The notes under the pieces were generated by a model that made no database searches, was not told the DNA's origin, and saw only the letters and a program-made list of their open reading frames with translations. This document shows, piece after piece, positions 1-7,948 of a DNA stretch of 30,494 bases (positions are counted from its first letter, which is position 1; every line of letters begins with the position of its first letter). Source of the DNA: Clostridiales bacterium (GTDB lineage: Bacteria; Bacillota; Clostridia; Lachnospirales; Anaerotignaceae); contig JAHZAW010000038.1 of the NCBI GenBank assembly GCA_019423725.1, forward strand, positions 22,146 through 52,639, read 5' to 3'. The position numbers and the translations under genes are program-made.

Positions 1-1062
1 GACCTTCTTTCTCATGCTAATCATATCGTAAAAGGCTTCAAGCCTTGTATCAAGTCCCGTATCACTGGTCTGTGAGTCATAGGTAAGGTATAATATGGGG
101 ATCTTGTAATCCGCGCTTATATTCTGGAGTACAGGCATAATATCTATCTCAGGTGTGCATCCGGCGGATTTTATATGTATGATGCCGTCAAATCCCTTGG
201 AAGCATAATGCTTCGCACTCCATATATTAGCCGTTGATGTGGGGCCCATTTCGTATTTGCAGTATTCCGATGTTTCAACGGCCAGATTTTTGCCCTTATA
301 ACGTATGAGCCTGTTGGTGATGTTCATATATCTGTGTATTTCAACACCCATATCAGCCAGCTTCTGTTCCACATTGAGGTTTGAAAAAGGATCCATTACT
401 GTGAAAAATTCGCCTATGACGCCTACCCTTAAGGGTGAAGCCGGTTTATTTACCGGGATCTCAGCAGCCTGCTTTTTAAAAGTGTTAAAAGCCGCATCTA
501 TATCACGTCTTGATGTGGCAGTCTCCATGGCTGCAAATAGTTTAGCTCTAAGTTTCTTAAAACTGCCTTTGTTTACTTCAAAGCCGCAGTTTTTATAATA
601 AATGCTTTCTGCTTCGTCCAGATATTCCAGCATTTTTATGGAATCAGCTCCGGCCTTGGTGACCCTGGCCAGGGAAAGTTTAGGATTAATACGCTTAAGT
701 GCCTTTATATAATCTCTTTTCTTTCCTGTGCTGTACTCAGCCAGGTTTATGAAATCAAATTCATAGCCCAGGTCATGGAGTATCTGCTCCTGAAGTTCTC
801 CGTAGTATCCGAGACGGCAGAGACCCATGGTCATAATAAGGGTGTCAGCTCCGGCCTCAAGGGCGTCCATCATATTTCCCAGGGTGCTCTTAAAGGGCGT
901 ACATACAAAATCAGGGCTGTTTTTAGCACCTCTGTCCATGGTCCTTACGGTCATGGCAGGAGCCATTATATATTCCGCGTCAAGACCCTGTTCTATGAAA
1001 GATTTAAACACATAGTTGTAGTGGTTATACTCAGGAAATGAAACTTTTTTGTTTGAATGCAT
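1..1062 (-). CDS. 2-hydroxyacyl-CoA dehydratase / activase-related protein (partial)
   Basis: A frame of 354 codons with no stop runs off the window start, so the C-terminus is missing. It begins at an ATG (1062-1060) that overlaps the stop of the upstream gene as TGATG, so the two are translationally coupled. The protein resembles the HgdB/DUF2229-type parts of the large activases that energise 2-hydroxyacyl-CoA dehydratases. Cysteines lie in short motifs that could bind an iron-sulfur cluster: VCTPFKSTLGNM, TMGLCRLGYYGEL, SEYCKYEMG and SAGCTPEIDIMPVL. Family knowledge: in many Firmicutes these domains are fused to a BadF/HgdC-type ATPase in one very long protein. Here they appear as separate genes, and an ATPase gene may lie further downstream outside the window. 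The substrate cannot be told from sequence. I am confident of the gene, moderately of the family. Confidence 0.8.
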   Translation of the reverse strand, partial: MHSNKKVSFPEYNHYNYVFKSFIEQGLDAEYIMAPAMTVRTMDRGAKNSPDFVCTPFKSTLGNMMDALEAGADTLIMTMGLCRLGYYGELQEQILHDLGYEFDFINLAEYSTGKKRDYIKALKRINPKLSLARVTKAGADSIKMLEYLDEAESIYYKNCGFEVNKGSFKKLRAKLFAAMETATSRRDIDAAFNTFKKQAAEIPVNKPASPLRVGVIGEFFTVMDPFSNLNVEQKLADMGVEIHRYMNITNRLIRYKGKNLAVETSEYCKYEMGPTSTANIWSAKHYASKGFDGIIHIKSAGCTPEIDIMPVLQNISADYKIPILYLTYDSQTSDTGLDTRLEAFYDMISMRKKV

Positions 1063-2015
1063 CAAAGTTCTCCTCCTTTGAATTTAAGTATATCGATGAA
1101 ACTTTCAAGCCTTGTCTCAAGACCGGCGGTGCCGTCCTGATCGTCAAGGACGATGTTGAGTATGGGTATTCCCCTGAATTTTCTTATTATCATCTCATTG
1201 ACCATGGAATCAGGCCCGCAGGGAAAGGCTGACATAAGTATTATGCCGTCCAGCCTGTTTTTATATATGGCCGTACTTCCAACGATCTCCCTGCTGAATT
1301 CCCATTTGAGGGTGGGGGATACCTTAAGGCTCTGCTTAAGGGCGTCTCGTCTGTCAAAGAGATCAGCATATATGGGTATTGCACCCATCTTCTTAAGATA
1401 ATTGGTAACGGGCTTTCCTATATAGGGGTCCATTTCCACATAGCTGTGGGCAGCTATGAGTATCTTGAGCCCGGCTTTTTTAAAGGCAGCTTCCTGTAAT
1501 TTGACCTGATTTTTTAAATAGTCAGCCTCAGCCCTTTTTGCAGCCTTGTATGACGCGAGAGCTTCTTTTCTGGAGAAACCGAGTTCCTCGCCCAGGTCGC
1601 CAAAGGCCTTTTCTTCCGTAAGATTTTTAAGATAGTCTATGTTATATGAAATGAAACGCTGTCCGCTCTGCCTGAAAGCGTTGCAGGCTATGTCGTAAAG
1701 CGCTTCAAATTTGGTACACATATTTCTTTTTAAACCAAAACTGCTTATCCTGGGTATGAGTATATAGTCGCACTTTCCTATAAGGCTTTTTACATGGCCC
1801 ATAAATATTTTTGTTGAAAGGCAGGCTTCATCAATGGATACCGATGTTCCTTCCTTTATTATCTCTTTATTTGTCTGGGGACTGATTACACATTTTACGC
1901 CCAGAGCGGAAAAATAATTTTTCCATAATATTTCATATCTGTAGTAGAGCATAGCCCTTGGTATTCCGATGGTAACGGAAGGTGACGAAGGCCTGCCCAG
2001 TAGTGATTTTTTCAT
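1062..2015 (-). CDS. acyl-CoA dehydratase activase-related protein (DUF2229)
   Basis: A 317-aa protein with the features I associate with DUF2229 (CoA-enzyme activase, uncharacterised domain): an N-terminal GIPRAMLYYRYEILW stretch, DEACLSTKIFMGHVKSL, and CDYILIPRISSFG. Cysteines also occur in RNMCTKFEA and SAFPCGPDSM and could serve a metal or iron-sulfur site. No ATPase motif is visible, so it is probably an accessory or structural partner, not the ATP-hydrolysing activase itself. The ATG at 2015 has a GAGGT ribosome binding site six bases upstream. It is the first gene of an operon, with a sigma-A-like promoter about 50 bp upstream, and its stop overlaps the next gene by one base. The enzyme it serves is not visible here. 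Confidence 0.8.
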   Translation of the reverse strand: MKKSLLGRPSSPSVTIGIPRAMLYYRYEILWKNYFSALGVKCVISPQTNKEIIKEGTSVSIDEACLSTKIFMGHVKSLIGKCDYILIPRISSFGLKRNMCTKFEALYDIACNAFRQSGQRFISYNIDYLKNLTEEKAFGDLGEELGFSRKEALASYKAAKRAEADYLKNQVKLQEAAFKKAGLKILIAAHSYVEMDPYIGKPVTNYLKKMGAIPIYADLFDRRDALKQSLKVSPTLKWEFSREIVGSTAIYKNRLDGIILMSAFPCGPDSMVNEMIIRKFRGIPILNIVLDDQDGTAGLETRLESFIDILKFKGGEL

Positions 2016-2061
2016 AGGGTTACCTCATTATTGTAGTTATTACATTTTTTGAACAGTTTCC

Positions 2062-2091
2062 ATTATAGCATAATGTGTATTGGTGTGACAA
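2062..2091 (-). promoter_or_regulatory. sigma-A-type promoter of the activase-related operon
   Basis: On the minus strand TTGTCA (2091-2086) and a perfect TATAAT (2067-2062) are separated by 18 bp. They lie about 50 bp before the start at 2015 and downstream of the DUF5721 terminator. Confidence 0.65.
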
Positions 2092-2133
2092 ATTAAATCA
2101 CATTAATATTTACTGCCACTTATAAACATATAT

Positions 2134-2171
2134 AAAAACGGTATCAGCACATTTGCCAGGATACCGTTTTT
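2134..2171 (-). terminator. rho-independent terminator after the DUF5721 gene
   Basis: A perfect 12-bp inverted repeat (2134-2145 with 2160-2171, AAAAACGGTATC and its complement) encloses a 14-nt loop. On the minus strand it ends in TTTTTATA, 11 bp past the stop codon at 2182. The A-run on the other side makes it potentially bidirectional. Confidence 0.8.
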
Positions 2172-2181
2172 GCATTTGGTT

Positions 2182-2652
2182 TTATATTTCACCGGCCTCA
2201 AGGATAATACCGCATTTTTTAAAAAATCTGGATGCGGTCTCATCCCAGGTCTGGTCCAGGGATCTATCCAGAGCAAATACCTTCTGGGAACATCCGGTGG
2301 TTATATAAAGGATATTGTTTTCAAAAATAATGTTTATGAACAGGGCAGCGGCGTTTTTATGTATCTTCTCAGCGGCCGATGGAGCGGCGGAAAGAACTAT
2401 CTTCATATAACCTGGAAGACGCTTTCCTTTTATAAGACTGAATACCACAGGCCTCATCGCAGACCAGTGGGCGTATTTTTCCAGATTTTCAGCCTCGTCG
2501 CTGTCAAACCAGTTCTTATCCAGAGCGCAGTCTATCTCATAGGCTACGGATGTGCGCAGGGATATGCTCCTTACAAGGAATTTGTCAAATACGCTGTCCT
2601 TAAGGAGCAGAGCCATAAACTGTTTTTTATTTTCAACGATTCCGGAGATCAT
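2182..2652 (-). CDS. DUF5721 family protein
   Basis: The frame can be opened at a TTG at 2709, but nothing like a ribosome binding site precedes it. The ATG at 2652 has GGTGA five bases upstream, giving 156 aa, so I chose that start. The protein begins MISGIVENKKQFMALLLKDS and contains VFDKFLVRSISLRTSVAYEI and SAMRPVVFSLIKGKRLPGYM. The order FDxFL, then a basic WSxxRPxxFSLIKGKRxP block, matches my memory of DUF5721 proteins of Lachnospiraceae. No catalytic motif, signal peptide or membrane segment is visible, and the function is unknown. It is a monocistronic unit with its own promoter and terminator, divergent from the MBOAT gene. Two hairpins lie in its roughly 60-nt leader. Confidence 0.72.
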   Translation of the reverse strand: MISGIVENKKQFMALLLKDSVFDKFLVRSISLRTSVAYEIDCALDKNWFDSDEAENLEKYAHWSAMRPVVFSLIKGKRLPGYMKIVLSAAPSAAEKIHKNAAALFINIIFENNILYITTGCSQKVFALDRSLDQTWDETASRFFKKCGIILEAGEI

Positions 2653-2669
2653 ATTTTTCACCACTGATA

Positions 2670-2714
2670 CAGTCCCGCCGGGGACTGGGATTAAACTTCC
2701 GTTTTTCAACGGAA
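2670..2714 (-). promoter_or_regulatory. two hairpins in the DUF5721 leader
   Basis: Between the predicted transcription start and the ATG at 2652 lie two compact perfect hairpins. The first has 7-bp arms 2697-2703 and 2708-2714, with a GAAA loop on the minus strand. The second has 7-bp arms 2670-2676 and 2681-2687 (CAGTCCC/GGGACTG) with a 4-nt loop. Neither has a T-run, so attenuation is not obvious. Their role is unknown. Confidence 0.4.
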
Positions 2715-2721
2715 TAAAACA

Positions 2722-2750
2722 ATTTTATCACATTCACAAAACCATAACAA
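2722..2750 (-). promoter_or_regulatory. promoter of the DUF5721 gene
   Basis: On the minus strand TTGTTA (2750-2745), a 17-bp spacer and TAAAAT (2727-2722). It points away from the MBOAT promoter that starts 3 bp further on, so the two divergent promoters are back to back. Confidence 0.6.
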
Positions 2751-2752
2751 GG

Positions 2753-2781
2753 TTGCGTTTAAGCATTTTATAAACTATAAT
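2753..2781 (+). promoter_or_regulatory. promoter of the MBOAT/SGNH operon
   Basis: TTGCGT (2753-2758), a 17-bp spacer and a perfect TATAAT (2776-2781), about 32 bp before the ATG at 2814. Confidence 0.6.
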
Positions 2782-2813
2782 CAATAACAAATGATCATTT
2801 TAAGAGGTTTTGT

Positions 2814-4271
2814 ATGTTATTCAATTCTTTTGATTTCCTAATATTTTTCGCGGTGGTATTCATCTTATATTTTCTTATGCCATATAAGACCAGATGGATA
2901 CTTCTTCTTGCTGCGAGCTGTATTTTTTATATGGCATGGAACCCCTATCTCATACTTCTGATAGTCTTTACCATAGCCGTGAATTATACGGCTTCCCTTG
3001 TCATAGCCAAAAATAAAAATAAACGCATAAAAAAGCGGGCGCTTATACTGTCTATGATAATAAATTTCGGACTGCTGTTCGTTTTTAAGTATCTGGGCTT
3101 TATGAACAGCACCATGCTTGCCATATTTGGAGACGGCTGGCCGGTAAAGGCAGTGGATATAATACTGCCCATGGGTATATCCTTCTATACTTTCCAGGCG
3201 GCGGCCTATACCATTGATGTATACAGGGGGACGATCAAGGCTGAGAGACATTTTGGCATATTTATGCTTTTTGTTATGTTTTTCCCCCAGCTGGTGGCAG
3301 GCCCCATCGAAAGGAGCGGCAACCTTCTTCCCCAGTTTTATGAAAAGCACAGATTTGACCTTGAGAGAGTCATAAGCGGCGTAAGGATAATGCTCTGGGG
3401 CTTCTTTAAAAAGATAGTTATAGCTGACAGGGCAGCCATGGCGGTGGATACGGTGTTCAATTCCGCCCACAGCTACAGCGGACTGTACCTTGTCATTGCC
3501 TCAATACTGTTCACATTTCAGATATACTGTGATTTCAGCGGATATTCAGACATAGCCAAGGGCTGCGCCAGGGTGCTGGGATTCAGGCTCATGGATAACT
3601 TCAGAAATCCTTTTCTGGCAAAGAGCATAAAGGAATTCTGGAGAAGATGGCATATATCCCTTTCCACCTGGTTTATGGACTACATCTATATACCCTTAGG
3701 CGGAAACCGTGAGGGAGAGGCAAAAAAATACAGGAACCTCTTGATAACATTCCTGGTGAGCGGCCTCTGGCATGGAGCCAACTGGACCTTTGTCATCTGG
3801 GGAGCGCTGCATGGCGTGTACCAGGTCATAGGCCAGATGACCTATAAATTCAGGAAGAAAATAAAAGACGGACTTCACATAAACGGAACACCGGTAATGA
3901 AGTTCATATCAGTTATAATAACCTTTGGCCTTGTATGTTTTGGATTTATATTTTTCAGGGCCAACACCATTTCAGACGCCGTATATATAACGGGAAACCT
4001 TGCCACAGGATTTACCCAGTGGTTCAACGCCCAGTATATATATGAAGTCATTACCGGAATGGGACTCAACCTTTTTGAAATGGCCGTATGTGCCGCAGCC
4101 ATACTTTTCCTTATCATCGCTGAGACAGCCTGCGGTGAAAGGGCGGTATATGATGTGGTGGAGCGTAAAAATATGTTCGTAAGGATAGTTTTTTATCTCA
4201 TAACGGCTGTATTCATACTTTCAGCGGGGGTGTATTATGAAGCGGGAGCGTTCATCTACTTCCAGTTTTAA
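2814..4271 (+). CDS. MBOAT family O-acyltransferase (AlgI-like)
   Basis: A 485-aa polytopic membrane protein of the AlgI/DltB type, which moves acyl (usually acetyl) groups across the membrane onto an extracellular polymer. Many hydrophobic segments are visible, starting at the N-terminus (LLFNSF-type opening, then FFAVVFILYFLM). The family signature is present: FWRRWHISLSTW with His280, then LVSGLWHGANW with His320, the presumed catalytic histidine. Length fits AlgI-like proteins (about 460-500 aa). The ATG follows AAGAGG at good spacing. The next gene overlaps its 3' end by 35 bp and encodes an SGNH-like protein, the usual extracytoplasmic partner. The polymer acylated is unknown: no dlt genes or polysaccharide cluster flank it. 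Confidence 0.92.
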   Translation: MLFNSFDFLIFFAVVFILYFLMPYKTRWILLLAASCIFYMAWNPYLILLIVFTIAVNYTASLVIAKNKNKRIKKRALILSMIINFGLLFVFKYLGFMNSTMLAIFGDGWPVKAVDIILPMGISFYTFQAAAYTIDVYRGTIKAERHFGIFMLFVMFFPQLVAGPIERSGNLLPQFYEKHRFDLERVISGVRIMLWGFFKKIVIADRAAMAVDTVFNSAHSYSGLYLVIASILFTFQIYCDFSGYSDIAKGCARVLGFRLMDNFRNPFLAKSIKEFWRRWHISLSTWFMDYIYIPLGGNREGEAKKYRNLLITFLVSGLWHGANWTFVIWGALHGVYQVIGQMTYKFRKKIKDGLHINGTPVMKFISVIITFGLVCFGFIFFRANTISDAVYITGNLATGFTQWFNAQYIYEVITGMGLNLFEMAVCAAAILFLIIAETACGERAVYDVVERKNMFVRIVFYLITAVFILSAGVYYEAGAFIYFQF

Positions 4272-5292
4272 ACTGATAATAGAAATAATCATATTTATAG
4301 CGTTATTTTTAGCCGCCTATAAATTCGTTGAAAATAAATACTCCGAGGCTGCCTCAAAAAATACGGTCAATGTGTGGACTAAGAGCAGGTATGATGAGTT
4401 CTATGCCCTGGAAGAAAACACAGTGGATATGGTATTCATAGGTTCATCCCATGCATACTGTACATTTGATCCGGAAAATTTCGACAGTGTATTCGGCACC
4501 CTTTCATGGCAGCTGGGGACACCCCTTGAGAACTATGACACATCATATTTTGTGCTTAAGGAAGTGTTCAAGACCCAGAAGCCAAAGCTCGTGGTACTGG
4601 AGCTTTACTGGGACGTCATGGATGATGAATTTGATATGAAGCAGGCCAACTCATTTTTTGAGGTGGTAAATGACCCGGAGGTCAAGGAGGAGTATATAAA
4701 GACTGTATTTCCGCTCAACGAGAAGGTAAAGTATAAGATGCTGCCCATCAGATACCAGCAGGATTATTTTGCCTATGAGACGGCGGAGATGGAGGACTAT
4801 GCCGAGGAAAGATTTGGTGTCAAAGAGGAGGTCCAGGAGACCAACGGCACAGAATATTATCTGGCCAAGGGCTATACCTACTGTGACACGGTCATACCTG
4901 AGAGCGAATATGACGAGACCAACCAGTATAAGGGATTGGATGGGGACGACTGGGAGCCAAATGAGACCCAGGTGGAATATATCATGAAATTTGCGGATCT
5001 GTGCAGGGAAAACGGGGCTGAGGTAGTCTTTGTAACGGCGCCCATAGCGAATGTATCCATGGACTGGATAAAAAACTATGATTCCATACATGATAAACTG
5101 GCTGCCATAGCGGATGAGGCCGGGGTCAAATATCTGGATTTCAACATAGTCAACAGGGAGGAAAACCTGCTGCAGCTGGAGAATTTCAGGGATGACGCCC
5201 ATCTTAATGACAGCGGTGTAAAGATAGTTGACGCTTACTTTGCGGACTGGCTGGTGAATAATACAGAAACTTTTGGAAATAATAAAGGGTGA
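4237..5292 (+). CDS. SGNH-hydrolase-like membrane-anchored protein (MBOAT partner)
   Basis: A 351-aa protein with one N-terminal membrane anchor (about residues 12-30) and a long extracytoplasmic domain. An SGNH-like block I is seen at residues 67-76 (FIGSSHAYCT; Ser70 or Ser71 the likely nucleophile). A terminal DDAHLNDSG block supplies Asp319 and His322, so the catalytic triad seems intact. It resembles DltD/AlgJ-type proteins that complete transfer of acyl groups supplied by an MBOAT protein. The ATG at 4237 lies inside the MBOAT gene, 35 bp before its stop, after a GGGGGTG ribosome binding site, implying coupled translation. Esterase or transferase activity cannot be distinguished from sequence. 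Confidence 0.8.
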   Translation: MKRERSSTSSFKLIIEIIIFIALFLAAYKFVENKYSEAASKNTVNVWTKSRYDEFYALEENTVDMVFIGSSHAYCTFDPENFDSVFGTLSWQLGTPLENYDTSYFVLKEVFKTQKPKLVVLELYWDVMDDEFDMKQANSFFEVVNDPEVKEEYIKTVFPLNEKVKYKMLPIRYQQDYFAYETAEMEDYAEERFGVKEEVQETNGTEYYLAKGYTYCDTVIPESEYDETNQYKGLDGDDWEPNETQVEYIMKFADLCRENGAEVVFVTAPIANVSMDWIKNYDSIHDKLAAIADEAGVKYLDFNIVNREENLLQLENFRDDAHLNDSGVKIVDAYFADWLVNNTETFGNNKG

Positions 5293-5377
5293 AAGGCTGT
5301 CCGCTATTGCAAAAGGAGCGGAAATAGTGTAGATTATAATATTATGATGATAAAATAATGATACGGAGGGGCATTAA

Positions 5378-7072
5378 ATGTCAGAGGAAAACATAACAGG
5401 CGCAGACGTAAAGGAAAACAGTCTGAGCAGTACGGGAAATTTCATACATAGCTTTATTCAGGACGATCTTGAAGGAAAACTCAATAAACTTCATACACGT
5501 TTTCCTCCCGAGCCAAACGGATATCTTCATATAGGACATGCTAAGAGCATATGCCTTAACTTTGGTCTGGCTGAGCTTTACGGCGGAAAATGCAACCTGC
5601 GTTTTGATGATACTAATCCTTCAAAGGAAGATGTGGAATACGTTGAGAGCATTGAACAGGATGTAAAATGGCTTGGATTCGACTGGGATGACAGGCTTTA
5701 CTTTGCTTCATCATACTTTGATAAATTTTATGAAATAGCAGTAAAACTCATTAAGGAAGGCAAGGCCTATGTATGCGACCTTAATGCCGATGAGATGAGA
5801 GAATACAGAGGAACTTTAAGCACTCCCGGAAAGGAGAGCCCTTACAGGAACAGAAGCGTAGAGGAAAACCTTGACCTTTTTGAGAGGATGAAAAACGGAG
5901 AGTTCCCCGATGGAAGCAGGACACTGAGGGCTAAAATAGATATGGCCTCACCTAATATCAACATGAGGGACCCTGTTCTTTACCGTATCGCCCATGCGAG
6001 CCATCATAGAACAGGAGATAAATGGTGTATCTATCCCATGTATGACTTTGCCCACCCCCTGGAGGATGCAATCGAGGGCATAACCCATTCCATCTGCACC
6101 ATGGAATTTGAGGACCACAGACCCCTTTATGACTGGGTCGTAAGGGAAGCGGGATATACTGTAAATCCTCCCAGACAGATAGAGTTTGCAAGACTTAACC
6201 TCACCAATACGGTCATGAGCAAGAGAAAGCTCAGAGCGCTGGTGGAAAACGGACTTGTTGATGGATGGGACGATCCCAGGATGCCTACCATAAGCGGCCT
6301 CAGAAGAAGGGGATACACACCCGAGGCAATCAGGGATTTCTGTGAGAGGATAGGTGTGTCCAAGGCAAACAGCTGTGTAGACAGTGCACTCCTTGACTAC
6401 TGTCTCAGGGAGGACTTAAAGTCCAAGGCAAAGGTAGTCATGGCTGTACTTGACCCCGTTAAGGTGGTAATAACCAACTATCCCGAAGGACAGATAGAAT
6501 TCATTGAGATAGAGAACAATCCTGAAAATCCCGAACTTGGAAAGAGAACAGTTCCCTTTGGCAGGGAAGTATATATCGAAAGAGAAGACTTTATGGAAGA
6601 GCCTGTAAAGAAATTCTTCAGACTGGCTCCCGGAAAGGAAGTACGTCTCAAGGGTGCTTATTTCGTTACATGTACAGACTTTGTAAAGGACGAAAACGGC
6701 GTTATAACAGAGATACACTGTACTTACGATCCTGAGTCAAGGGGCGGAAACAGTCCTGACGGAAGAAAGGTAAAGGGAACGCTCCACTGGGTATGTGCCG
6801 ATGACTGTACCACAGCAGAGGCAAGGCTTTATGATTATATGATGCTGGACAATCCCGATGATCCCAACGGAGAGATGATAATGAATCCCCAGTCCATAAT
6901 AGTTATGGATAACTGTAAGATAGAGCCTTCTCTCAGGGACGCCAAAAAGGGTGAGAGATTCCAGTTTATGAGAAACGGATATTTCTGCGTTGATACAAAG
7001 GATACGACAGATGAGAAACTGGTATTTAACAGAATAGTTCCGCTTAAGAGTTCATTCAAAATCAGTAAATAA
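5378..7072 (+). CDS. glnS: glutaminyl-tRNA synthetase
   Basis: A 564-aa class I synthetase that charges tRNA-Gln with glutamine in the cytoplasm. The HIGH-type motif is in PEPNGYLHIGHAKS near residue 45, followed by LRFDDTNPSKE. The KMSKS-type motif is VMSKRKL near residue 280. The GlnRS/GluRS-type core block FAHPLEDAIEGITHS is also present. Length matches bacterial GlnRS (about 550 aa) and the C-terminal anticodon-binding beta-barrels appear complete. The start follows ACGGAGGGG with suitable spacing. The organism therefore charges tRNA-Gln directly, whether or not it also has GatCAB. No T-box or clear promoter is seen in the 85-bp gap upstream: a TATAAT at 5335-5340 lacks a well-placed -35. 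Confidence 0.97.
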   Translation: MSEENITGADVKENSLSSTGNFIHSFIQDDLEGKLNKLHTRFPPEPNGYLHIGHAKSICLNFGLAELYGGKCNLRFDDTNPSKEDVEYVESIEQDVKWLGFDWDDRLYFASSYFDKFYEIAVKLIKEGKAYVCDLNADEMREYRGTLSTPGKESPYRNRSVEENLDLFERMKNGEFPDGSRTLRAKIDMASPNINMRDPVLYRIAHASHHRTGDKWCIYPMYDFAHPLEDAIEGITHSICTMEFEDHRPLYDWVVREAGYTVNPPRQIEFARLNLTNTVMSKRKLRALVENGLVDGWDDPRMPTISGLRRRGYTPEAIRDFCERIGVSKANSCVDSALLDYCLREDLKSKAKVVMAVLDPVKVVITNYPEGQIEFIEIENNPENPELGKRTVPFGREVYIEREDFMEEPVKKFFRLAPGKEVRLKGAYFVTCTDFVKDENGVITEIHCTYDPESRGGNSPDGRKVKGTLHWVCADDCTTAEARLYDYMMLDNPDDPNGEMIMNPQSIIVMDNCKIEPSLRDAKKGERFQFMRNGYFCVDTKDTTDEKLVFNRIVPLKSSFKISK

Positions 7073-7085
7073 TGTTGTTGATAAA

Positions 7086-7110
7086 AAAGGAGGATCTTAT
7101 ATCCGCCTTT
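7086..7110 (+). terminator. weak hairpin after glnS
   Basis: Arms 7086-7095 and 7101-7110 pair with one central A/G mismatch around a 5-nt loop, 14 bp past the glnS stop. It is followed only by ATGTTTAAAT, so as a terminator it would be leaky and would let transcription reach proB. Confidence 0.35.
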
Positions 7111-7141
7111 ATGTTTAAATATGACAGGAGCTAGTAGTAAC

Positions 7142-7936
7142 ATGGACATTCATGACAGATTTAAGGACTATAAGACAATAGTAATAAAGGTCGGCACATC
7201 GACCATAACCTATCCCAACGGAAAGCTCAATCTCAGGATGATAGAGAGGCTCTGCTGGATGATATCCGATCTTAAAAACAGGGATAAAAATGTTGTCCTT
7301 GTATCATCGGGAGCAATAGGCGTTGGTTCAAAGAGCCTGGGATTTTCCGAAAGGCCTCAAAAGACCAGGGAAAAACAGGCGGCGGCAGCCGTTGGGCAGG
7401 CAATACTTATGCAGATATATCAGAACTTCTTCAATATGTATACCCATACCATTGCCCAGATACTTCTTACAAGGACTGACTTTGAGGATGAAAACAGAAG
7501 GCATAACACGGAAAATACATTTGATGAGCTTCTCCAGAGGGGAATAGTTCCCATTGTAAACGCCAATGACACCACATCTACATACGAAATAGAATTCAGT
7601 GACAATGACCGTCTTGCGGCCAATGTGGCAGTGCTCCTTAAGGCTGACCTGCTCATACTGCTTACGGATATAGATGCCCTCTATGACAGTGACCCCAGGG
7701 TAAATCCCGACGCCAAGAGGATAAAAATAGTAGAGAAGGTAACGGAAAAGGTAGAGAATATGGCAGGCAAGGCCGGATCAAAATTTTCCGTTGGAGGCAT
7801 GGCCACAAAAATATCAGCGGCTAAACTCTGCGGCGATAACGGCATAGATATGGTCATAGCCGATGGAAGCGACGCCGAGATAATAGAAAAGGTCATCGAC
7901 GGAGATGACGTTGGTACATTGTTCATAGGAAAGTAA
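7142..7936 (+). CDS. proB: glutamate 5-kinase
   Basis: Phosphorylates L-glutamate to gamma-glutamyl phosphate, the first step of proline synthesis. The amino acid kinase fold is clear: TIVIKVGTSTI at the N-terminus, VLVSSGAIGVG, PIVNANDTT, DNDRLAANVA, LLTDIDALYDSDPR and KFSVGGMATKISAA. At 264 aa it is the short form without the C-terminal PUA domain found in E. coli ProB (about 370 aa). The frame opens at 7121, but that ATG has no ribosome binding site. The ATG at 7142 follows AGGAG at a longish 12-base spacing and begins MDIHDRFKDYKTIVIKVG, so I chose it. proA lies two genes downstream. Confidence 0.95.
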   Translation: MDIHDRFKDYKTIVIKVGTSTITYPNGKLNLRMIERLCWMISDLKNRDKNVVLVSSGAIGVGSKSLGFSERPQKTREKQAAAAVGQAILMQIYQNFFNMYTHTIAQILLTRTDFEDENRRHNTENTFDELLQRGIVPIVNANDTTSTYEIEFSDNDRLAANVAVLLKADLLILLTDIDALYDSDPRVNPDAKRIKIVEKVTEKVENMAGKAGSKFSVGGMATKISAAKLCGDNGIDMVIADGSDAEIIEKVIDGDDVGTLFIGK

Positions 7937-7948
7937 AAGGAGGAAGCC

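Noticed and set aside
2865..3470. 201-aa minus-strand frame
   Set aside because: It lies entirely inside the MBOAT gene on the other strand, with no ribosome binding site and a His/Tyr-rich composition typical of shadow frames.
4651..5202. 183-aa minus-strand frame
   Set aside because: Shadow of the SGNH-like gene, which has clear motifs and a proper start.
5301..5356. Promoter for glnS around TATAAT 5335-5340
   Set aside because: The nearest -35-like sequence (TTGCAA) is 22 bp away and no extended -10 is present, so it was not listed as a feature.
7111..7134. Eight-codon mini-frame (MFKYDRS) before proB, preceded by AGGAGG
   Set aside because: The AGGAGG is 16 bases away and is better explained as part of the hairpin after glnS. 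A leader peptide cannot be supported.
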